A program made the position numbers and the translations under genes. Positions 59,785 to 64,000 of a stretch of 64,000 nucleotides of DNA are shown piece by piece; the first letter of the stretch is position 1; the number at the start of each line of letters is the position of its first letter. Under the pieces are notes generated by a model. It worked only from the letters and a program-made list of their open reading frames with translations, had not been told where the DNA came from and made no database searches. Source of the DNA: Arthrobacter rhizophilus (GTDB taxonomy: Bacteria > Actinomycetota > Actinomycetes > Actinomycetales > Micrococcaceae); assembly GCF_026241105.1 (NCBI RefSeq), contig NZ_JAPFFT010000001.1, forward strand, positions 124,001-188,000, in the 5' to 3' direction.

Positions 59785-60663
59785 TTGCGCACGTTCGTCT
59801 CTGCAACCGCAGTGATCTTTGCCTTTCTGCTCACAGGAATCGCCGTCCCCATGGCCTGGACGGACGCCAACATCGTCCGGGAAGAAGGGTTCGTGGGGCT
59901 CACTGCTTCGCTCGGCAAGGACCAGGCGTTCCAGGCCCGCCTGGCGGCCACCGCCGTCGGAAGCCTTGAATCCAAAGTCAACCTACCGGCGTCGGTGGAA
60001 CAACTTGGTGCCTCGCTCCTTAAGAACGCTGCCTCGTCCATGTCCACCTGGCCGGAATACCCCCAAGCCTGGAATGAAACCGTCCGCCGCAGCCACCAGC
60101 TGAATTTTGCCGGCAGTGCCGGTTCAGCGAACTCAGGTGCGCTGACGTCCCTGGTGCTCGACGTCGGGCCCCTCGCCAAGCTCGCGGCAGACCGCCTGCG
60201 CGCGACAACCGGCCTCCCCATAACGCCCCCGGACTCGATCCAGATCAGCATCGGAGGTCCGGGCCAACGCCAGCAGGTAGACACAATCTCCGCGTACGCG
60301 CCGATGTGGTGGATCCCCGCCTTGGGCGCCATTCTGTTGTTGGCCTTGGCTCTGTTGGCTGCCAGGCGCAGGGGAGCGGTTGTCTTGTTCGCCGGACTGG
60401 GCCTTGCCGCACTCGCAGGACTGTGGCAAGTGGCCGCCACAGTCTTGAAAGGCGCAGGTGATGCAGGACTGGGCGGCACCGCCACGGGCGGACAGTTCGC
60501 TCAGGAGTTGGTGACCGCATCCGTCGACAACTTCAGTGGCTGGATCGTCGTCGCCGGGATTGCCGGGGGAGTCCTTTCACTTCTCGGCCTGCTCGTAGTG
60601 ATCCTGGCACCCAAAGCCAGGCCGAGCGTGCGGGCAAACGCTGCCGGTAGCATGGAGGGATGA
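59785..60663 (+). CDS. Hypothetical membrane protein
   Basis: 292 residues, family not recognised with certainty. One N-terminal hydrophobic helix (about 4-22), an extracytoplasmic part of about 150 residues, then three helices toward the C-terminus (about 175-195, 200-218 and 252-275). TTG 59785 is supported by GAGGA 5 nt upstream. It overlaps the ispH start (ATGA), so it is probably co-expressed with ispH. In this group of bacteria such a protein is often found between xseA and ispH. Confidence 0.75.
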   Translation: MRTFVSATAVIFAFLLTGIAVPMAWTDANIVREEGFVGLTASLGKDQAFQARLAATAVGSLESKVNLPASVEQLGASLLKNAASSMSTWPEYPQAWNETVRRSHQLNFAGSAGSANSGALTSLVLDVGPLAKLAADRLRATTGLPITPPDSIQISIGGPGQRQQVDTISAYAPMWWIPALGAILLLALALLAARRRGAVVLFAGLGLAALAGLWQVAATVLKGAGDAGLGGTATGGQFAQELVTASVDNFSGWIVVAGIAGGVLSLLGLLVVILAPKARPSVRANAAGSMEG

Positions 60664-61745
60664 CCAGCTCAGCAGTTTCGATTCCGATGCCCACTGTCCC
60701 GCGTAGGCGTCGGACGCCGGAAGAGGTGCTGGCCGCCGCCCCGGTAGCCAGCCCCAAACGAGTCCTGCTCGCGGCTCCCCGTGGGTATTGCGCCGGAGTC
60801 GACCGCGCAGTCATTGCGGTGGAGAAGGCACTGGAACACTATGGTCCGCCCGTATACGTACGCAAGCAAATTGTCCATAACGTACACGTCGTCACATCGC
60901 TGGAAGACAAGGGTGCCATCTTCGTCGACGAGACGGATGAAGTGCCCGAAGGCGCCCTGGTGATCTTCTCCGCACATGGAGTGTCCCCGGCCGTAGTGCA
61001 GTCGGCCGAAGACCGTGGCCTGCGCACCATCGATGCCACGTGTCCCCTTGTCACGAAGGTGCACCGCGAAGCCGTCCGCTTCGCCAAGGAAGACTACGAC
61101 ATTCTCCTCATCGGCCATGACGGTCACGAGGAAGTGGAAGGCACGGCCGGCGAAGCTCCGGACCACATCCAGATCATCAACGGACCGCACGAAGTGGACA
61201 AGGTGACCGTGCGCAATCCGGAGAAGACCATCTGGCTTTCACAGACCACCCTGAGCGTGGACGAGACCATGGAGACGGTCCGGATGCTCAAGGAACGGTT
61301 CCCCACGCTGCAAGATCCGCCCAGCGATGACATTTGCTATGCCACCACCAACCGCCAAGTGGCCATCAAGAAGATTGCCCCGCAGGCGGACTTGGTGATA
61401 GTGGTGGGATCGGCGAATTCTTCCAACTCCGTGCGGCTTGTCGAAGTGGCGCTTGAGTATGGCGCCAAGGCCTCCTACCGGGTCGATTTCGCGAACGAGG
61501 TTGACGAAAGTTGGTTCGAGGGCGTTGCCACAATTGGCTTGACCTCGGGCGCTTCCGTTCCCGAAGTCCTGGTCCAGGACGTCCTCCGCTTGCTGGCTGA
61601 CTATGGCTATGGTGCTGTTGAAGAAGTGGTGACAGCGGAAGAAGACTTGCTGTTCTCCCTGCCGAAGGAACTGCGCGCCACCCTCAAAGAGGCCGGAGAC
61701 GTTACGCGCGCCCTGGGCGGACGCGGGAACCGCCCAACGTCGTAG
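60660..61745 (+). CDS. ispH: 4-hydroxy-3-methylbut-2-enyl diphosphate reductase
   Basis: 361 residues; last enzyme of the MEP isoprenoid route, an iron-sulphur protein. The three cluster cysteines are Cys44 ([11 protein letters not shown]), Cys128 (DATCPLV) and Cys226 ([10 protein letters not shown]); the catalytic Glu is in [11 protein letters not shown] 30-residue N-terminal extension is normal for actinobacteria. ATG overlaps the upstream membrane-protein stop. Confidence 0.96.
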   Translation: MTSSAVSIPMPTVPRRRRTPEEVLAAAPVASPKRVLLAAPRGYCAGVDRAVIAVEKALEHYGPPVYVRKQIVHNVHVVTSLEDKGAIFVDETDEVPEGALVIFSAHGVSPAVVQSAEDRGLRTIDATCPLVTKVHREAVRFAKEDYDILLIGHDGHEEVEGTAGEAPDHIQIINGPHEVDKVTVRNPEKTIWLSQTTLSVDETMETVRMLKERFPTLQDPPSDDICYATTNRQVAIKKIAPQADLVIVVGSANSSNSVRLVEVALEYGAKASYRVDFANEVDESWFEGVATIGLTSGASVPEVLVQDVLRLLADYGYGAVEEVVTAEEDLLFSLPKELRATLKEAGDVTRALGGRGNRPTS

Positions 61746-61761
61746 GCGGTACCCGGCGGTT

Positions 61762-63000
61762 TCAGGCCGCGGATTCTCCTTCGATTAGTTCGGGCGCAGC
61801 CAGGGTCCGCGGCACTGCTTCGACAGATGCCGGTGACACCAGGCCGTCGGTGTCCATGGCATTGAGTTTGCGCGCCGTGGGCAGGACGCGGGCCTCGAGT
61901 GTGCCTACGAGTGCGTTGTAGCGATCCACCGAGGTCTTCAACGACAAACCCAACTTGCCAACGTTGTCGCCAAGAGTGCCCATGCGTTCGTACAGCTGCC
62001 GGGCGAGCTCGAAGAGTTCCCTGGCGTTGTCCGTCAAAACGTCTTGGCGCCAAGTGAAGGCAACGGACTTGAGAACGGCCAGCAAGGTACCCGGCGATGC
62101 CAGGACCACGTTCCGGGAGAGGGCGTGGTCCAAAAGCGCCGGGTCCGCTTCCAGAGCCGCGGCAAGGATCGACTCTGCCGGCAGGAAGCAGATCACGAGC
62201 TCGGGCGAATTGCCGGGGATGTCCCAATACTTTTTGGACCCCAGGGCATCCACGTGGGACTTGAGTGCCTTCGCATGAGCCAGCAGCAAGGCCTCTGTGC
62301 TAGTTCCTCCCGACTGCATGCCATGGCCGTCCGTCTGCGACCAATTACCTGCCGAGAGTCCCGTGTTGCCCTGTTCTTGGGCGGCTAAGTAGGACGCCAG
62401 CGGAACTTTGGCATCAACCACCAACTGCTTCCCCCCGGGCAGCTGGACAACCAGGTCAGGCCGGACGGCGTTGTCCACGGAAGCGGAATGCACCTGTTCG
62501 TGGAAATCGACGTGCCGCAGCATGCCCGCGGCTTCCACCACCCGGCGCAGTTGGACTTCACCCCACTGCCCCCTTGCACTGTTGGACCGCAGGGCGGAGG
62601 CCAGAGCGTGGGTGGAGCGCAGGAGCTGCTCATCGGACAAGCGGGCTTCCTGGAGCTGCTGGGCAAGCTGGCCGTACTGCTCCAAACGATCCCTTTCCAG
62701 AAGCGAGACCTGTTGCTGGACGGCCGTCAGTTTCTCGGCAACGGGGGCAAGGGCACGCAACACACTGCCGTCCTGGTTCCTGGACTCGTTCAGTTCGCGG
62801 TTCTGCGACGACAGAAGGCGCCGTTCGGCGTCGGCGGCTGCAAACTGGGCGTTCACCGTGGCAAGCCGCTCCGAGACGGCGTCGAAATCTTCTTCAAGGG
62901 CGACGTTCCGGCGCCGAAACAGGACGAACCCTGCGACTATGCCGGCGGCGGCACCGAGAAGAAGCATCAACAACGCGAGTATCACTGCAAAACCATCCAT
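61762..63000 (-). CDS. rmuC: DNA recombination protein RmuC homologue
   Basis: About 412 residues from ATG 63000. One N-terminal membrane anchor (about 5-25), a coiled coil (about 30-110) and then the RmuC domain with LRSNSARGQWGEVQLRRVVE, PDLVVQLPGGKQLVVDAKVP and VICFLPAESILAAALEADP. Related to restriction-like nucleases and thought to limit DNA inversions. Convergent with ispH, 16 bp apart. Confidence 0.93.
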   Translation of the reverse strand: MDGFAVILALLMLLLGAAAGIVAGFVLFRRRNVALEEDFDAVSERLATVNAQFAAADAERRLLSSQNRELNESRNQDGSVLRALAPVAEKLTAVQQQVSLLERDRLEQYGQLAQQLQEARLSDEQLLRSTHALASALRSNSARGQWGEVQLRRVVEAAGMLRHVDFHEQVHSASVDNAVRPDLVVQLPGGKQLVVDAKVPLASYLAAQEQGNTGLSAGNWSQTDGHGMQSGGTSTEALLLAHAKALKSHVDALGSKKYWDIPGNSPELVICFLPAESILAAALEADPALLDHALSRNVVLASPGTLLAVLKSVAFTWRQDVLTDNARELFELARQLYERMGTLGDNVGKLGLSLKTSVDRYNALVGTLEARVLPTARKLNAMDTDGLVSPASVEAVPRTLAAPELIEGESAA

Positions 63001-63108
63001 GTCACCAACCTTGGCACAGGGGCACGACAAAATAGGGAAAGGGGCTCACAGCACCCGGGACTGCGGTCCTCGGTTCTTCTCGGCAAACGGACAATGGGCC
63101 TCAGCGGG

Positions 63109-63114
63109 TAGAAT
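63109..63114 (+). promoter_or_regulatory. TAGAAT -10 element of ychF
   Basis: TAGAAT lies 8 nt before GTG 63123, the proper distance for transcription to begin at or next to the start codon. No ribosome site is visible, so ychF is probably leaderless. Confidence 0.6.
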
Positions 63115-63122
63115 CAATGCTC

Positions 63123-64000
63123 GTGGCTCTTACTATTGGCATCGTCGGACTGCCCAACGTCGGCAAATCAACCCTTTTCAACGCACTGACCCGCAACCAG
63201 GTGCTGGCCGCGAACTACCCGTTCGCCACCATCGAGCCAAATGTCGGCGTCGTCAACCTGCCGGACGCGCGCCTGCAGAAGTTGGCCGAGGTCTTCGGAT
63301 CGCAGCGGCTCCTGCCCGCCGTCGTCTCGTTCGTTGACATCGCGGGGATCGTCAAGGGCGCCTCGGAAGGCGAAGGCCTGGGCAACAAGTTCCTTGCGAA
63401 CATCCGCGAAGCAGAAGCCATCGCCCAGGTCATCCGCGTCTTCGATGACCCCGACGTCGTCCACGTCGATGGCAAAGTTGATCCGCGCTCGGACATTGAG
63501 ACGATCAACACCGAACTGATCCTGGCCGACCTCCAGACGATCGAAAAGGCCATTCCCCGGATCGAAAAAGAAGTCAAGATCAAGAAGCGGGAAGCCGCGG
63601 AACTCGCAGCAATCCTGGCTGCCCAGGCCGTGCTGGAACGCGGCGATACGATCTTCTCCTCGGCCAAGAGCGACAAGCTGGAGATGGAGCACCTCAAGGA
63701 ACTCAGCCTCCTCACGGCCAAGCCCTTCATCTACGTCTTCAATGCCGACGAGGGCATCCTGGGCAGCCCCGAAAAGCAGGAAGAACTCCGCGCCATGGTG
63801 GCCCCGGCGGACAGCATCTTCCTTGACGCCAAACTCGAATCGGATCTCGTTGAACTCGACGAGGAAGAAGCCCGCGAGATGCTTGAGATGAACGGCCAGG
63901 ACGAATCCGGGTTGGATCAGCTAGCGCGGGTCGGATTCCACACGCTCGGTCTACAGACCTACCTCACAGCTGGTCCGAAGGAAGCCCGCGCTTGGACCAT
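63123..64000 (+). CDS. ychF: Redox-regulated ATPase YchF (OLA1), partial
   Basis: First 292 codons of YchF (about 361 in full), running off the right edge. P-loop GLPNVGKST at about 9-17, VDIAGIVKGASEGEGLGNKF (switch II), and YVFNADE where GTPases have NKxD, the change that makes this family prefer ATP. A ribosome-associated ATPase linked to stress response. GTG 63123 (VALTIGIVG) is preferred over ATG 63117 because it matches the family N-terminus and the promoter spacing. Confidence 0.95.
   Translation, partial: MALTIGIVGLPNVGKSTLFNALTRNQVLAANYPFATIEPNVGVVNLPDARLQKLAEVFGSQRLLPAVVSFVDIAGIVKGASEGEGLGNKFLANIREAEAIAQVIRVFDDPDVVHVDGKVDPRSDIETINTELILADLQTIEKAIPRIEKEVKIKKREAAELAAILAAQAVLERGDTIFSSAKSDKLEMEHLKELSLLTAKPFIYVFNADEGILGSPEKQEELRAMVAPADSIFLDAKLESDLVELDEEEAREMLEMNGQDESGLDQLARVGFHTLGLQTYLTAGPKEARAWT

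Noticed and set aside
1..64000. CRISPR array, rRNA, intact tRNA, insertion sequence with terminal repeats, phage structural genes
   Set aside because: Looked for on both strands; none with recognisable repeats or motifs was found.

Overview
The window is high-GC DNA with the look of a soil actinobacterium of the Arthrobacter group (Micrococcaceae). The pointers are frequent GTG and TTG starts, ATGA/GTGA-coupled operons, several promoters placed so that the mRNA would be leaderless, an HtaA-domain protein, and a chromosomal block xseB-xseA / ispH / rmuC / ychF at the right end. The genus is an inference from gene content; no rRNA is present.

Left third (1-14 kb), accessory. A sugar ABC importer (partial ATPase, permease, lipoprotein) runs leftwards, followed by a decayed MFS sugar porter. 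A HutC-type GntR regulator faces a tightly coupled operon: NADPH-flavodoxin reductase, flavodoxin, cytochrome P450, a cytosolic HtaA-domain protein, an aldo/keto reductase and a creatininase-fold hydrolase, followed by a short GntR. Next come a dehydrogenase remnant coupled to a TIM-barrel isomerase, then a lone AAA/STAND-like ATPase preceded by short tandem repeats. About 0.6 kb beyond that ATPase lies a tRNA-Ala 3'-end fragment that looks like an integration scar.

Central block (14.9-35.4 kb), carbohydrate catabolism. A LacI regulator is divergent from a sugar ABC importer. Three successive pairs of TIM-barrel isomerase/epimerase plus Gfo/Idh/MocA dehydrogenase follow, two of the TIM barrels being close paralogues. 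After a second LacI gene come glucuronate isomerase (uxaC), fructuronate reductase (uxuB), a GPH-family symporter, mannonate dehydratase (manD) and an unusual in-frame fusion of a gluconokinase domain to a GH3 glycosidase. Near-palindromes related to TTGGCAACCGGTTGCCAA precede six transcription units here, suggesting one LacI-type regulon. The inferred logic is uptake of glycosides or uronides, oxidation and isomerisation of the sugar, and conversion of hexuronate to 2-keto-3-deoxygluconate.

Right half (35.5-64 kb), mostly ordinary. It holds an SRAP (HMCES-like) protein, a Usp protein with a two-gene fluoride channel, a frameshifted ltrA, a truncated ZapE-like frame coupled to corA, and two Lrp regulators, each divergent from a transporter or a PLP-lyase gene. 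It also holds MFS/LysR, a BadF-type kinase, pirin, GH35 beta-galactosidase, NUDIX, an osmoprotectant (OpuC-type) ABC operon, an AlaA-like aminotransferase, PPK2, exonuclease VII subunits, a membrane protein, ispH, rmuC and the start of ychF.
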